Part shown: positions 8,565 through 18,398 of the stretch, piece by piece | How positions within the stretch are numbered: the stretch's first letter is position 1 | Layout of the letters: each line of letters opens with the position of its first letter | The notes under the pieces: model-generated | Told to the model about the DNA's origin: nothing | The model's input: the letters and a program-made list of their open reading frames with translations, nothing else | Database searches by the model: none | Program-made: the position numbers and the translations under genes | DNA from: an uncultured Pelagibacteraceae bacterium | GTDB lineage: Bacteria > Pseudomonadota > Alphaproteobacteria > Pelagibacterales > Pelagibacteraceae | Assembly: GCA_902632545.1 (NCBI GenBank) | Contig: CACPCX010000006.1 | Location: forward strand, 1-64,000 | Direction of reading: 5' to 3' | DNA: 64,000 bases

Positions 8565-9827
8565 ATGTCAGAAACTGAGATTAAAGTACCTAATATTGGA
8601 GATTTTAAAGACGTTGAGGTTATTGAGGTATTAGTTTCAGAAGGTCAATCAATTAAAAAAAATGAAGCCCTAATAACAATTGAAAGTGACAAATCTAGCG
8701 TAGAAATACCCTCAAATTTAGAGGGTAAAGTTAAAAATTTAAAAATAAAAGTAGGAGATAAAGTTTCTGAGGGTGACTTGATTTTAACTATAGAGAGTAA
8801 TTTGGAAATAAAAAAAGAAGAAGTTAAGGAAAAACTAGATATTGAAAAAGATATTAAAAAAACTGAGATAAAAAAAGATTATATCCAACCAAAAATTATT
8901 CATAAAAAAAATGTAACAGATATTTCTTTTGCAAGTCCAAAAGCGAGAAAATTTGCTAGAGAACTTGGTGTAAATATAAATCAGGTAATCGGAAGTGAGA
9001 AAGATGGTAGAGTTATTGAAGATGATATTAAAAAATTTGTATCATCTAATTCAAAAAATAATGCTGCAGTAAAAGATAGCAAACCAAATAAAATTAAAAG
9101 TGAATTTGAACATTCTGATTTTGGTGAGGTTGAAATTAAAGACGTGCCGAGAGTTAAAAAGTTATCATCAAAATATCTTATTAATTCATGGACAACAATT
9201 CCTCATGTAACAAATCATGATGAAGCTGATATTACTGAAATGGAAAATTTCAGAAGTTCATTAAAAGATATGTATACTGGAGAAAAAATTAAGATTACAC
9301 CTCTGGCATTTATCATAAAGGCTTTAGTTGCATCTTTAAAAAAATTTCCTAATTTTAATTCCTCTATTGACGAAATTGATAGTGGAAAAATGACTGTAAA
9401 AAAATATTACCATATTGGAATAGCGGTTGATACACCAAATGGATTAATGGTTCCAAAATTAAGGAATGCAAACAATAAAAAAATTTCATTAATAAGCAAA
9501 GAGTTGAGAGAAATAAGTGAGCTTTGTAGAAATTTGAAAATTGATAAAAAAGAATTATTTGGTGGATCGATGACGATTACAAGTTTAGGTGGTATAGGAG
9601 GTTCATTTTTTACTCCTATAATTAATTATCCTGAAGTGGCTATATTAGGAGTAGGTAGATCTGAAAAAAAACAAATTTTTATGAATGGAAAATTTCAAAT
9701 TAGAACTATGTTGCCAATTTCCTTATCTTATGATCATAGAATTATTGATGGTGCTGAAGCTGCTAGGTTTAATAACGATTTAAAGGAAAATCTAGGTAAA
9801 AATTTTGCCTATAAACTAGCTGTCTAA
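8565..9827 (+). CDS. aceF: Pyruvate dehydrogenase E2, dihydrolipoamide acetyltransferase
   Basis: This 420-residue protein has the E2 order lipoyl domain (1-80, lipoylated K43), charged linker, peripheral-subunit-binding domain (about 120-160, beginning ASPKARKFARELG) and catalytic acetyltransferase domain. The catalytic domain ends with SYDHRIIDG, giving the active-site H391 and the conserved D395-G396. The enzyme transfers acetyl from lipoate to CoA. Its single lipoyl domain is strikingly like the one fused to the upstream E1 (both contain the same ESDKSSVEIPS stretch), which points to a duplication. The ATG abuts the stop of aceE without a gap, indicating translational coupling. With only one lipoyl domain this E2 is shorter than the three-lipoyl E. 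coli enzyme. Confidence 0.95.
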   Translation: MSETEIKVPNIGDFKDVEVIEVLVSEGQSIKKNEALITIESDKSSVEIPSNLEGKVKNLKIKVGDKVSEGDLILTIESNLEIKKEEVKEKLDIEKDIKKTEIKKDYIQPKIIHKKNVTDISFASPKARKFARELGVNINQVIGSEKDGRVIEDDIKKFVSSNSKNNAAVKDSKPNKIKSEFEHSDFGEVEIKDVPRVKKLSSKYLINSWTTIPHVTNHDEADITEMENFRSSLKDMYTGEKIKITPLAFIIKALVASLKKFPNFNSSIDEIDSGKMTVKKYYHIGIAVDTPNGLMVPKLRNANNKKISLISKELREISELCRNLKIDKKELFGGSMTITSLGGIGGSFFTPIINYPEVAILGVGRSEKKQIFMNGKFQIRTMLPISLSYDHRIIDGAEAARFNNDLKENLGKNFAYKLAV

Positions 9828-9833
9828 CTAAAA

Positions 9834-10727
9834 ATGTCTAAATCAATCTCTTTATTTAGTGCTCTATTGTGCACTTTCATTTGGGGAACAACTTTTATTG
9901 CTCAAGATACTGGCATGGACAATATTGGACCTTTCACATTTAACGCTGTGAGATTTTTTGTTGGTTTTTTAGCCATAACACCACTATTGATTTTATTTGA
10001 ATTAAAGAACTTTAAATCAGAATTTAAATTAGATAAAAAAACCTTTGTAATTTACTCATTATTAATTGGAATTTCTTTATTTTTAGGTTCTGCATTACAA
10101 CAAGTTGCTCTGCTATATACAGATGTTGCTAATGCTGCCTTCTTTACAATTTTTTATGTACCTATGGTGCCAATAATCATTTTTTTATTTGGAAAAAAAT
10201 CAATGCACTGGAGTGTTTGGCCTTCGGTAGTCTTATGTTTAATTGGAGGATATCTATTAACAAATTTCCATGATGCTACAGTAAGACTTGGTGATACCTT
10301 AGTTGTTCTAGGAGCTTTATTTTGGAGTACACATATAATTTTTACTGGAATTATAATAACTAAATACAATCTTCCTCTTACTTTAGGAGCAGTACAAACT
10401 TTAATAGTAGCCATACTTTCTTTTATAATCGGAATTATTTACGAAGAATTTATTTTAAATAATATTTTAATGGAAATTTATTCAATTTTATATGCAGGTA
10501 TATTATCTGGAGGATTTGCATTTGTATTACAAATTTATGCGCAGCGAAATATTAGTCCAGCGCCTGCAGCTATTATATTTTCACTTGAGGGTGTATTTGC
10601 TACTATTGCTGCATGGTTTATTTTAAATCAAATCTTAGATATAAATAATTTACTTGGATGCTTTTTTATTTTATGTGGAGTTCTCTTATCTCAATTATTA
10701 CCATTAGTAAAAAATAAATATACTTAA
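9834..10727 (+). CDS. DMT-superfamily EamA transporter
   Basis: This 297-residue protein has about ten predicted membrane helices arranged as two EamA repeats. The first repeat begins with LLCTFIWGTTFIAQDTG and the second near GALFWSTHIIFTG, both typical of drug/metabolite exporters. A late SPAPAAIIFSLEGVFATIAA segment is also characteristic. Such carriers export or import amino acids, nucleobases or other metabolites across the inner membrane, but the substrate is not readable. The gene follows aceF by 6 bases and could be read through from it. Its 3' end overlaps the convergent uppP by 4 bases. Confidence 0.87.
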   Translation: MSKSISLFSALLCTFIWGTTFIAQDTGMDNIGPFTFNAVRFFVGFLAITPLLILFELKNFKSEFKLDKKTFVIYSLLIGISLFLGSALQQVALLYTDVANAAFFTIFYVPMVPIIIFLFGKKSMHWSVWPSVVLCLIGGYLLTNFHDATVRLGDTLVVLGALFWSTHIIFTGIIITKYNLPLTLGAVQTLIVAILSFIIGIIYEEFILNNILMEIYSILYAGILSGGFAFVLQIYAQRNISPAPAAIIFSLEGVFATIAAWFILNQILDINNLLGCFFILCGVLLSQLLPLVKNKYT

Positions 10728-11488
10728 TAAATTAAATAAAATAAAAATAAAGCAATTAAAATTCTATAAATTACAAAAGCGTTCATTGAAAATCTATTTA
10801 TATAAATTAAAAAGAATTTTACTGTTAAGAAAGAAAAAATAAAAGAAGATATAATTGCTACGATTACTAGATAGTTAAATTCAATTGTTTGCTCCAAAAC
10901 ATCCTTAAAACTTAAAACACTTGCTCCTGCCAAAGCTGGTATAGAAAGTAAAAAGGATATCTTACTTGAATCAACCCTATTAAATTTTAAAATTCTTGCA
11001 GCTGTTATAGTGATACCCGCTCTACTAACCCCTGGCACTAATGATAAAATTTGGAAAATACCTATGAAAATGATTAATTTTAAGTTTAAATTTGAAGAAA
11101 TTTTTTTATCAAACCGACTCTTATCGGAGATATATAAAACAACCGCAAAAATTAAAGTAGTCCAAGCAATAATTTCTATGTTTCTCAACTGGTAAATAAT
11201 ACCAGTGCTATAAAATATGTAGCCAACAATTATTAAAGGAAAAGATCCAAAAATAATTAAACTTAAAAGTCTTTTATTATTTCTAGCATCAAACAGTTCA
11301 ACTCTAAAAAAATAAATTATTGCTATTAGAGATCCTAAATGAAGGCTGATATCAATTAGAATAGAACTGGATTTAAATTCATATAGCGTTGATACCAGAA
11401 TTAAATGAGCAGATGAGCTAACGGGTAAAAATTCAGAGATTCCTTGAATTGCCGATAGAATTATAATTTCAATAATATTTTGAAGCAC
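10724..11488 (-). CDS. uppP: Undecaprenyl-diphosphate phosphatase
   Basis: This 254-residue integral membrane protein carries both UppP/BacA signatures: GISEFLPVSSSAH at about residues 16-28 with catalytic E19 and S-S-S-H, and PGVSRAGITITAAR near residue 150. It dephosphorylates undecaprenyl diphosphate to recycle the lipid carrier for peptidoglycan and surface polysaccharide synthesis. The start is GTG at 11486-11488, preceded by AGGAAG at a 5-base distance. That Shine-Dalgarno sequence lies inside one arm of an inverted repeat (11495-11502 with 11530-11537), which suggests translational control. The length is slightly short of the usual ~265 residues but complete. Confidence 0.93.
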   Translation of the reverse strand: MLQNIIEIIILSAIQGISEFLPVSSSAHLILVSTLYEFKSSSILIDISLHLGSLIAIIYFFRVELFDARNNKRLLSLIIFGSFPLIIVGYIFYSTGIIYQLRNIEIIAWTTLIFAVVLYISDKSRFDKKISSNLNLKLIIFIGIFQILSLVPGVSRAGITITAARILKFNRVDSSKISFLLSIPALAGASVLSFKDVLEQTIEFNYLVIVAIISSFIFSFLTVKFFLIYINRFSMNAFVIYRILIALFLFYLIY

Positions 11489-11494
11489 AGACTC

Positions 11495-11537
11495 TTCCTA
11501 GCCTAAAAAAATGGCATTTCAAACATTTCGCTAGGAA
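11495..11537 (-). promoter_or_regulatory. Inverted repeat covering the uppP ribosome-binding site
   Basis: TTCCTAGC at 11495-11502 is perfectly repeated in inverse as GCTAGGAA at 11530-11537, with 27 bases between. In the uppP transcript the proximal arm contains most of the AGGAAG Shine-Dalgarno, so folding would hide it. The arms are GC-richer than the surroundings. No T tail follows in the direction of either gene, so it is not a standard terminator. Confidence 0.45.
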
Positions 11538-11595
11538 CATATTAGGTATGCAAATATTAAAATCATTAAATTTTACGCTATTAATGATATAAAAA

Positions 11596-11614
11596 AGGTC
11601 ATAATTATTGACCT
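11596..11614 (+). promoter_or_regulatory. Palindrome upstream of gltD
   Basis: AGGTCA at 11596-11601 and TGACCT at 11609-11614 form a 6-base inverted repeat with an AT-only spacer, 58 bases before the gltD start. It could be a regulator-binding site in the gltDB promoter region or a weak hairpin. This gap of 183 bases between divergent uppP and gltD is the only place for their promoters. No clear -35 box is visible. Confidence 0.35.
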
Positions 11615-11671
11615 AAATAATACTTTTACTAATAAAAACAATGTATATTTTGCCATAAATTATAAAAAAAA

Positions 11672-13111
11672 ATGACTGATAAAATGCTTAAATTTGTCGA
11701 AATAGGTCAACAGACTCCACCTAAAAGGGGCGTTGAAACTCGTAAAGAGGACTTTAAAGAAATTTATGACGAGTTCATTAACCGAAAAGCTCAAGAACAG
11801 TCGAGCAGGTGCTCTCAATGTGGTGTCCCATTTTGCCAGGTTCATTGCCCTTTGAGTAATAATATTCCAGACTGGCTAAAATTAACTGCAGAGGGAAGAT
11901 TAAAGGAAGCTTATGAATTATCCCAAAGCACCAACAATATGCCAGAAGTATGTGGAAGAATATGTCCACAAGACAGGTTGTGTGAAGGAAATTGTGTCAT
12001 TGAACAATCGGGCCATGGCACAGTTACTATTGGCTCAATGGAAAAATACATAACTGATAACGCATGGGCTCAAGGTTGGGTAAAACCAATATCTGTAAAA
12101 TTTGAGAAAGATCAGAGTGTAGGAATTGTTGGAGCTGGACCAGCTGGATTAGCAGCAGCAGAGCAACTAAGGAAAAATGGATATAAAATTACTGTTTACG
12201 ACAGATACGATCGTGCTGGCGGTTTACTAATTTATGGAATACCGAGTTTTAAGTTAGAAAAACATGTTGTTGAAAGAAGGACAAAACTTTTAAAAGATGG
12301 AGGTATTGAATTTGTTCAAAATTTTGAGGTTGGCAAAGATGCAACTTTAGAGCAACTAAGAAAAAAACATGATGCAATTCTTATAGCAACAGGGGTTTAT
12401 AAACCAAGAGAAGTTGAATTACCTGGAAATGATTTGGATAATGTTTTTCCTGCAATGGAATTTCTAACAGCATCAAATAAAAAGGGATTAGGTGATAAAG
12501 TTGAACTATTTGATAAAGGAATTTTAAATGCTGAAGGTAAAGACGTTGTTGTTATTGGGGGAGGTGATACAGCAATGGACTGTGTAAGAACATCAGTTAG
12601 ACAAAAAGCAAAATCAGTAAAATGTTTATACAGAAGGGATAAAGAAAATATGCCTGGTTCATCGAGAGAGGTTGCTAATGCTGAAGAGGAAGGTGTAGAA
12701 TTTGTTTGGTTATCAAGCCCGAAAGAATTTAAAGGTAAAAACAAAATTGAAAATTTAGTTGTTGATCAAATTCAATTAGGTGAACCAGATGAAACAGGAA
12801 GAAGAAAGCCCGAAGTAAAAGAAGGTTCTGAGTATGAGATTAAAGCTGATATGGTGATTAAAGCACTTGGTTTTGATCCTGAAGATTTACCAAACCTATT
12901 TGATGCCAAAGAACTTCAAGTAACTAAGTGGGGTACAATAAAAACTGACTTTGATACAATGGAAACAAACTTAAAAGGAGTATTTGCTGCTGGTGATATT
13001 GTAAGAGGAGCATCATTAGTTGTTTGGGCGATCAAAGATGGCAGAGATGCTGCTACAGCAATGAAAAATTATTTAGAAGAAATGGAAATTAAAAAATCAA
13101 AAGTAGCTTAA
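11672..13111 (+). CDS. gltD: Glutamate synthase (NADPH) small subunit
   Basis: This 479-residue protein is the iron-sulfur flavoprotein subunit of GOGAT. The N-terminal domain has cysteines C47, C50, C55 and C59 (CSQCGVPFCQVHC), then C94, C98, C104 and C108 (CGRICPQDRLCEGNC) for its [4Fe-4S] clusters. The FAD-binding GAGPAGLAAAEQL follows near residue 152, and the NADPH-binding VIGGGDTAMDC near residue 292. It passes electrons from NADPH to the large subunit to make glutamate from 2-oxoglutarate and glutamine. The gene precedes gltB, and the two overlap by one base (TAATG), so they are translationally coupled. Confidence 0.96.
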   Translation: MTDKMLKFVEIGQQTPPKRGVETRKEDFKEIYDEFINRKAQEQSSRCSQCGVPFCQVHCPLSNNIPDWLKLTAEGRLKEAYELSQSTNNMPEVCGRICPQDRLCEGNCVIEQSGHGTVTIGSMEKYITDNAWAQGWVKPISVKFEKDQSVGIVGAGPAGLAAAEQLRKNGYKITVYDRYDRAGGLLIYGIPSFKLEKHVVERRTKLLKDGGIEFVQNFEVGKDATLEQLRKKHDAILIATGVYKPREVELPGNDLDNVFPAMEFLTASNKKGLGDKVELFDKGILNAEGKDVVVIGGGDTAMDCVRTSVRQKAKSVKCLYRRDKENMPGSSREVANAEEEGVEFVWLSSPKEFKGKNKIENLVVDQIQLGEPDETGRRKPEVKEGSEYEIKADMVIKALGFDPEDLPNLFDAKELQVTKWGTIKTDFDTMETNLKGVFAAGDIVRGASLVVWAIKDGRDAATAMKNYLEEMEIKKSKVA

Positions 13112-16100
13112 TGAAAAATTATTATAAAAATTTGAAATTACTCACAAAAAATCATGTTTATTCAAAGGAAATGGAGCATGATGCGTGTGGTGTTGGGGTA
13201 ATAGTTTCTACAGAAGGTAAAAAATCTCGTGAAATAGTAGAGCATGGAATTAATGCACTTAAGGCTGTTTGGCATAGAGGTGCAGTTGATGCAGATGGTA
13301 AAACTGGGGATGGAGCAGGAATCCACGTTGAGATACCTAAAGATTTTTTCATAGAGAAAATTGAGGTTACAGGACATGATTATGATAACGCTGAAATATG
13401 TGTTGGTATGATATTTCTGCCAAGAAATGATTATTCAGCGCAAGAAAGTTGCAAAACAATTGTAGAGAGTGAACTAACTAAAAATAATTTTAGTATTTAT
13501 GGGTGGAGACAGGTTCCTGTAAATTCAAAAATTTTAGGACAAAAAGCTCTTCAAACAATGCCTGAAATTATTCAGGTTTTATTTAAATCTAATGATCAAG
13601 ATTTATTAGAAAAAGATCTAGAGAGAAAAATTTATGAGACTAGAAAGAAAATTGAAAAAAAAGCTTTTCAATTATCTTTGAATAATTTTTATATTTGTTC
13701 TATTAGTTCAAAGTCAATCATATATAAAGGTTTATATCTTGCTGAAGCAATTTCAGATTTTTATTTAGATTTGAGAGATAAAAGATTTATTTCTAGATAT
13801 GCTATTTTTCATCAAAGATTTTCAACTAATACAGCTCCTAGCTGGAGTCTGGCTCAACCATTTAGGGCTATTGCTCACAACGGTGAAATAAACACTTATA
13901 AAGGAAATAAAAACTGGATGAAAGTTCATGAACAAGAAATGAGCAGTCCCCTATTCGATAATATTGAAAATTTAAAACCTGTTATACAAAAAGGTGTTTC
14001 TGACTCAGCAGCACTTGATAATGTTTTTGAACTATTAAACAAATCTGGGCAACCAGCTCCATTAGCTAAATTAATGTTGGTACCTGATGCATGGTCAAAA
14101 AAAAATAAGACACTACCTAAAAATCATCAACAATTATTTAATTTTCTAAATAGTACAATGGAACCATGGGATGGACCAGCTGCTATTGCTGCAACTGATA
14201 ATGAGTGGGTTATTGCTGCAAATGATAGAAATGGTTTAAGACCATTAAGGTACGCAATTACAAAAGATAAAATGTTATTTGCTGGGTCAGAGACTGGTAT
14301 GATTGAATTGAATGAGAAGAAAATTTTATCGAAAGGTAGACTAGGACCAGGTGAAATTTTAGGAGTTAGAATTGAAAAAGGCAAAGTATTTTCAAATACT
14401 CAAATAAAAGATTATTTAGCTAAAGAATTTAAACACTTTAATTCTCAAATTGTTGACCTAGATGAAAAATTAATAATCTCTAATGAAAAAAATGTTTTTG
14501 AGGGTGAGGCCCTAAGAAGAAGACAATATACTTTTGGAATTAGTTTAGAGGATTTAGAGTTAATTTTACACCCTATGGCTGAAGATGCAAAAGAGGCAAC
14601 TGGTTCAATGGGTGATGATACTCCACTTGCAGTATTATCGGACAAATATAGACCACTTTATCATTTTTTTAGACAAAACTTTAGCCAGGTAACAAATCCA
14701 CCAATTGATTCACTTAGAGAAAATAAAGTTATGAGTCTTAAAACTCGTTTTGGTAACCTAGGTAATATTTTAGATTTCGATACTTTAACAAAAGAAAATA
14801 TTTATGTTCTTAATAGTCCGATTTTATCAAATTCTCAATTTGAGAAATTTATTAATTTTTTTGGAAAAAATTCTGTAATGATAGATTGCAGCTTTTCAAA
14901 AGATGAAAGTTTGTCTGATGCAATGGATAGAATTCAAAAGGAAGCAGAAATAGCCGTAAGACAAGGGGTAACCCAACTAATTCTTAGTGACAAAGAGATA
15001 TCTGATAAGAAACTACCTATACCAATGCTTTTATGTGTTGGATCTATAAACACTTTTTTAATTAATAAAAAGTTAAGAGGTTACGTTTCGATAAATGTTC
15101 AGTCAGGAGAGGCGATGGATACACATTCATTTGCTACACTAATTGGAGTAGGTGCTACCACTGTTAATCCTTACTTGGCTTTTGATAGTTTGTACCAAAG
15201 ATTTTCAAAAAAACTATTTGGTCAATTTAGTTTTGAGGATTGTGTAGATAGATACATAAAGTCTGTTAATGCAGGACTATTAAAAATAATGTCAAAAATG
15301 GGCATATCAGTTTTAAGTTCTTATAGAGGTGGCTGTAATTTTGAAACCGTTGGATTAAGCAGAACTGTAGTTGATGATTATTTTCCGGGCGTTACATCAA
15401 AAATCTCTGGAATTGGATTGACTGGGATAGAAAAAAAAATTAGAGAAATTCATAAAGAGGCTTTTGAAAGTTCAGAAACAGTTCTTCCAATTGGTGGTAT
15501 TTATAGATATAGAAAAAATGGTGAAACTCATCAATATCAAGGTAGATTAATTCATTTACTACAAAGTGCTGTTGGGTCAAATTCATATGATGCATATAAA
15601 AAATATGCTGAAGGAATTTATAATTTGCCTCCTATAAATTTAAGAGATTTAATAGACTTTAGAAAAAAGAAATTAGGCCCTTCAATAGATTTAGGAGAAG
15701 TTGAACCAATTCAAAATATATTAAAAAGATTTGGAAGCGGTAGCATGTCCCATGGTGCATTATCTAAAGAAGCTCATGAGACTTTAGCAATTGGAATGAA
15801 TAGAATAAAAGGAGCTTCTTGTAGTGGGGAGGGTGGCGAAGATGAACAGAGATTTAAATTGATGCAAAGTGGTGATAGTGCAAACTCAAGAGTAAAACAA
15901 ATTGCTTCCGCAAGATTTGGAGTGACCATCAATTATTTAAACAATTGTAATGAAATAGAAATAAAAATTGCTCAGGGAGCAAAACCAGGAGAAGGCGGTC
16001 AGTTACCTGGTTTTAAGGTAACAGATGAAATTGCAAAATTAAGACATTCAACTCCAGGAGTTACTCTAATATCTCCACCTCCTCATCACGATATTTATTC

Positions 16101-17616
16101 AATTGAAGATTTGGCACAATTAATTTATGACTTAAAACAAATAAATCCCAAAGCTCGTATAGGTGTAAAATTAGTTGCATCATCGGGTGTAGGAACAATT
16201 GCTGCAGGGGTAGCTAAAGCTGAAGCTGATATAATATTAATTTCAGGCCATAATGGGGGAACCGGAGCTACACCGCAAACAAGTGTTAAGTATGTTGGAA
16301 TACCCTGGGAGATGGGTCTTACCGAGGCAAATCAAGTATTAACATTAAATAATCTTAGACACAAAGTAACTTTGCGAACTGATGGTGGAATTAAAACTGG
16401 AAGAGATGTTGTAATTGCTGCAATGATGGGAGCAGAAGAGTACGGTGTTGCAACAACTGCTTTGGTGGCAATGGGCTGTATAATGGTTAGACAATGTCAT
16501 TCAAACACATGTCCAGTTGGAGTATGCACTCAGGATGAAAAATTAAGAGAGAAATTTAACGGAACACCTGACAAGGTAGTAAATTTATTCACTTTTATTG
16601 CCTCAGAAGTAAGAGAAATATTAGCTGAACTTGGCTTTAAATCACTTAATGAAATAATTGGCAGAACTGATCTGTTAATGCAAGTCAATAAAGCTTCCCC
16701 TAATCTAGATGATTTAGATTTAAATCCATTATTTGTTCAAGCAGATCCAGGGGATAATAAAAGATATTGTGAAAGCATAGAAATTAATAAAGTTCCAGAT
16801 ACATTAGATCAAGAAATTTGGCCAGAGATAGAAACAGCATTGGATAATTCACAAAAAATTGAAAAAGAGTATTCAATAAAAAACACAAATAGAGCTGTAG
16901 GAACTAGAATTTCTCACCACCTATATAAAAAATATGGATACGATAAGCTAGATGAAAATTTTTTAACTTTAAATTTTAAAGGATCAGCAGGGCAATCTTT
17001 TGGTGCTTTCTCTACAAAAGGATTAAAGCTAATACTTAAAGGAGATGCTAATGATTATGTTGGAAAAGGCTTGTCAGGTGCAACTATAGCAATAAAACTT
17101 TCAGATGAGAGTAATTTAATTTCAAATGAAAATACTATTATTGGCAACACTGTTTTGTACGGAGCTACATCGGGTAAACTTTTTGCAGCAGGTTTAGCAG
17201 GAGATAGATTTGCAGTAAGAAACTCAGGTGCAATAACAGTTATAGAAGGTTGCGACTCAAATGGTTGTGAGTACATGACTGGTGGAACAGTTGTAATATT
17301 AGGTAATGTTGGTGATAACTTTGCAGCAGGGATGACCGGAGGTATGGCATTTATTTATGACAAAAAACAACAATTTGAAAAAAAAGTAAATCCTGATTCA
17401 GTCGTATGGCAAAATGTAGAAACAGATTATTGGAAAGAATTTTTAAAAAATTTAATCAATGAGCATTTCAAAGAAACAGGATCAGATTTGTCTAAAAAAT
17501 TAATTGAAAGTTTTAATTATGAAATTAATAATTTTATTCAAGTATGTCCAAAAGAAATGTTAGATAAACTAAAAAATCCTATAACATTAAAAAAACAAGT
17601 TAAAAAAGTTAGTTAA
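13111..17616 (+). CDS. gltB: Glutamate synthase (NADPH) large subunit
   Basis: This 1501-residue protein has the full GOGAT alpha-subunit length. It starts with a short propeptide, and the catalytic glutaminase cysteine is C26 in EHDACGVGVI. The type II amidotransferase domain spans roughly residues 26-420 and contains HQRFSTNTAPSW. The central and FMN-binding synthase domains follow, with SGHNGGTGATPQTS in the flavin site. The [3Fe-4S] cluster cysteines lie in CIMVRQCHSNTCPVGVC. The C-terminal beta-helix (GXGXG repeats) ends near residue 1430. It makes glutamate and is the main ammonia-assimilation route together with glutamine synthetase, which is not in this window. The 3' end overlaps the convergent hydrolase gene by 4 bases. 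Confidence 0.97.
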   Translation: MKNYYKNLKLLTKNHVYSKEMEHDACGVGVIVSTEGKKSREIVEHGINALKAVWHRGAVDADGKTGDGAGIHVEIPKDFFIEKIEVTGHDYDNAEICVGMIFLPRNDYSAQESCKTIVESELTKNNFSIYGWRQVPVNSKILGQKALQTMPEIIQVLFKSNDQDLLEKDLERKIYETRKKIEKKAFQLSLNNFYICSISSKSIIYKGLYLAEAISDFYLDLRDKRFISRYAIFHQRFSTNTAPSWSLAQPFRAIAHNGEINTYKGNKNWMKVHEQEMSSPLFDNIENLKPVIQKGVSDSAALDNVFELLNKSGQPAPLAKLMLVPDAWSKKNKTLPKNHQQLFNFLNSTMEPWDGPAAIAATDNEWVIAANDRNGLRPLRYAITKDKMLFAGSETGMIELNEKKILSKGRLGPGEILGVRIEKGKVFSNTQIKDYLAKEFKHFNSQIVDLDEKLIISNEKNVFEGEALRRRQYTFGISLEDLELILHPMAEDAKEATGSMGDDTPLAVLSDKYRPLYHFFRQNFSQVTNPPIDSLRENKVMSLKTRFGNLGNILDFDTLTKENIYVLNSPILSNSQFEKFINFFGKNSVMIDCSFSKDESLSDAMDRIQKEAEIAVRQGVTQLILSDKEISDKKLPIPMLLCVGSINTFLINKKLRGYVSINVQSGEAMDTHSFATLIGVGATTVNPYLAFDSLYQRFSKKLFGQFSFEDCVDRYIKSVNAGLLKIMSKMGISVLSSYRGGCNFETVGLSRTVVDDYFPGVTSKISGIGLTGIEKKIREIHKEAFESSETVLPIGGIYRYRKNGETHQYQGRLIHLLQSAVGSNSYDAYKKYAEGIYNLPPINLRDLIDFRKKKLGPSIDLGEVEPIQNILKRFGSGSMSHGALSKEAHETLAIGMNRIKGASCSGEGGEDEQRFKLMQSGDSANSRVKQIASARFGVTINYLNNCNEIEIKIAQGAKPGEGGQLPGFKVTDEIAKLRHSTPGVTLISPPPHHDIYSIEDLAQLIYDLKQINPKARIGVKLVASSGVGTIAAGVAKAEADIILISGHNGGTGATPQTSVKYVGIPWEMGLTEANQVLTLNNLRHKVTLRTDGGIKTGRDVVIAAMMGAEEYGVATTALVAMGCIMVRQCHSNTCPVGVCTQDEKLREKFNGTPDKVVNLFTFIASEVREILAELGFKSLNEIIGRTDLLMQVNKASPNLDDLDLNPLFVQADPGDNKRYCESIEINKVPDTLDQEIWPEIETALDNSQKIEKEYSIKNTNRAVGTRISHHLYKKYGYDKLDENFLTLNFKGSAGQSFGAFSTKGLKLILKGDANDYVGKGLSGATIAIKLSDESNLISNENTIIGNTVLYGATSGKLFAAGLAGDRFAVRNSGAITVIEGCDSNGCEYMTGGTVVILGNVGDNFAAGMTGGMAFIYDKKQQFEKKVNPDSVVWQNVETDYWKEFLKNLINEHFKETGSDLSKKLIESFNYEINNFIQVCPKEMLDKLKNPITLKKQVKKVS

Positions 17617-18356
17617 ATTAACAAATTAAGCTCTTTCAAAATGACCTTTAACCTTTTTTTACTTGATAAACTATGATCGCCTTTCTTAATAATATTTAAT
17701 TTTCTTTTTGCTTTTGGGAATAATCTTAAAATCTTTCTTGAATAAGAAACAGGGACTACCTCATCCTTTTCACCATGTACCATTGTTACTTTGATATTTG
17801 AATTAATTTTTTTATTCAAAACTTTGTTTTTTCTTCCATCTTTTATTAGCTGAAGTGAAATTGGATATTCATAATTTCCGTGTTTTAAATGATAAATACC
17901 ATTTCTTATTGTTTCGTCTTTCATCTTTTTTGTAAATTTTTTCCACATTAAGTTTTCCAAAAATTCAGGGGCAGCTCCTATTCCTAAAAATCCCTTAATT
18001 TGTTTTTTAAAAATTTTAAATTGATTAAGAGAAATCCATGCTCCCATACTTGAACCAATTAATATAAAGTCTTTTTTTTTTACATATTTCCTTATTAGAA
18101 CTGACGTCTCTTTACTCCATTTTGAAATATTTCCATTTATAAATTTACCTGAAGATTTTCCATGTCCAGAGTATTCAAGTGCTAAAAAACTTACTTTATT
18201 TTTCTTGGCAAACTTTAAAAATGTATTTGGTTTTTCTCCTTCAAGGTCTGACATAAAACCGTGTAAAAAAACTATAAAAGAACTATTTTTAAAAATTTTG
18301 GCAATATGTCTGATTTTCTTTGTATTTGATATTTTATAAAATCTGAAATTTGCCAT
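17613..18356 (-). CDS. Alpha/beta-hydrolase (serine hydrolase)
   Basis: This 247-residue protein has the alpha/beta-hydrolase pattern. An oxyanion-hole HGF lies at residues 32-34, the nucleophile elbow IGSSMGAW places the catalytic serine at S103, an acidic residue lies in HGEKDEVVPV, and the catalytic histidine in KKGDHSLS. The SGHGKSSG segment near residue 63 is typical of small esterases and palmitoyl-thioesterase-like or dienelactone-hydrolase-like members. It lacks a signal peptide and is probably cytoplasmic. The substrate is unknown. It is convergent with gltB and divergent from the glycosyltransferase at 18399, with a 42-base gap for both promoters. Confidence 0.8.
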   Translation of the reverse strand: MANFRFYKISNTKKIRHIAKIFKNSSFIVFLHGFMSDLEGEKPNTFLKFAKKNKVSFLALEYSGHGKSSGKFINGNISKWSKETSVLIRKYVKKKDFILIGSSMGAWISLNQFKIFKKQIKGFLGIGAAPEFLENLMWKKFTKKMKDETIRNGIYHLKHGNYEYPISLQLIKDGRKNKVLNKKINSNIKVTMVHGEKDEVVPVSYSRKILRLFPKAKRKLNIIKKGDHSLSSKKRLKVILKELNLLI

Positions 18357-18398
18357 AATCGTTTATAAGTTTTGTCTATTAATATATAATCATATCAA

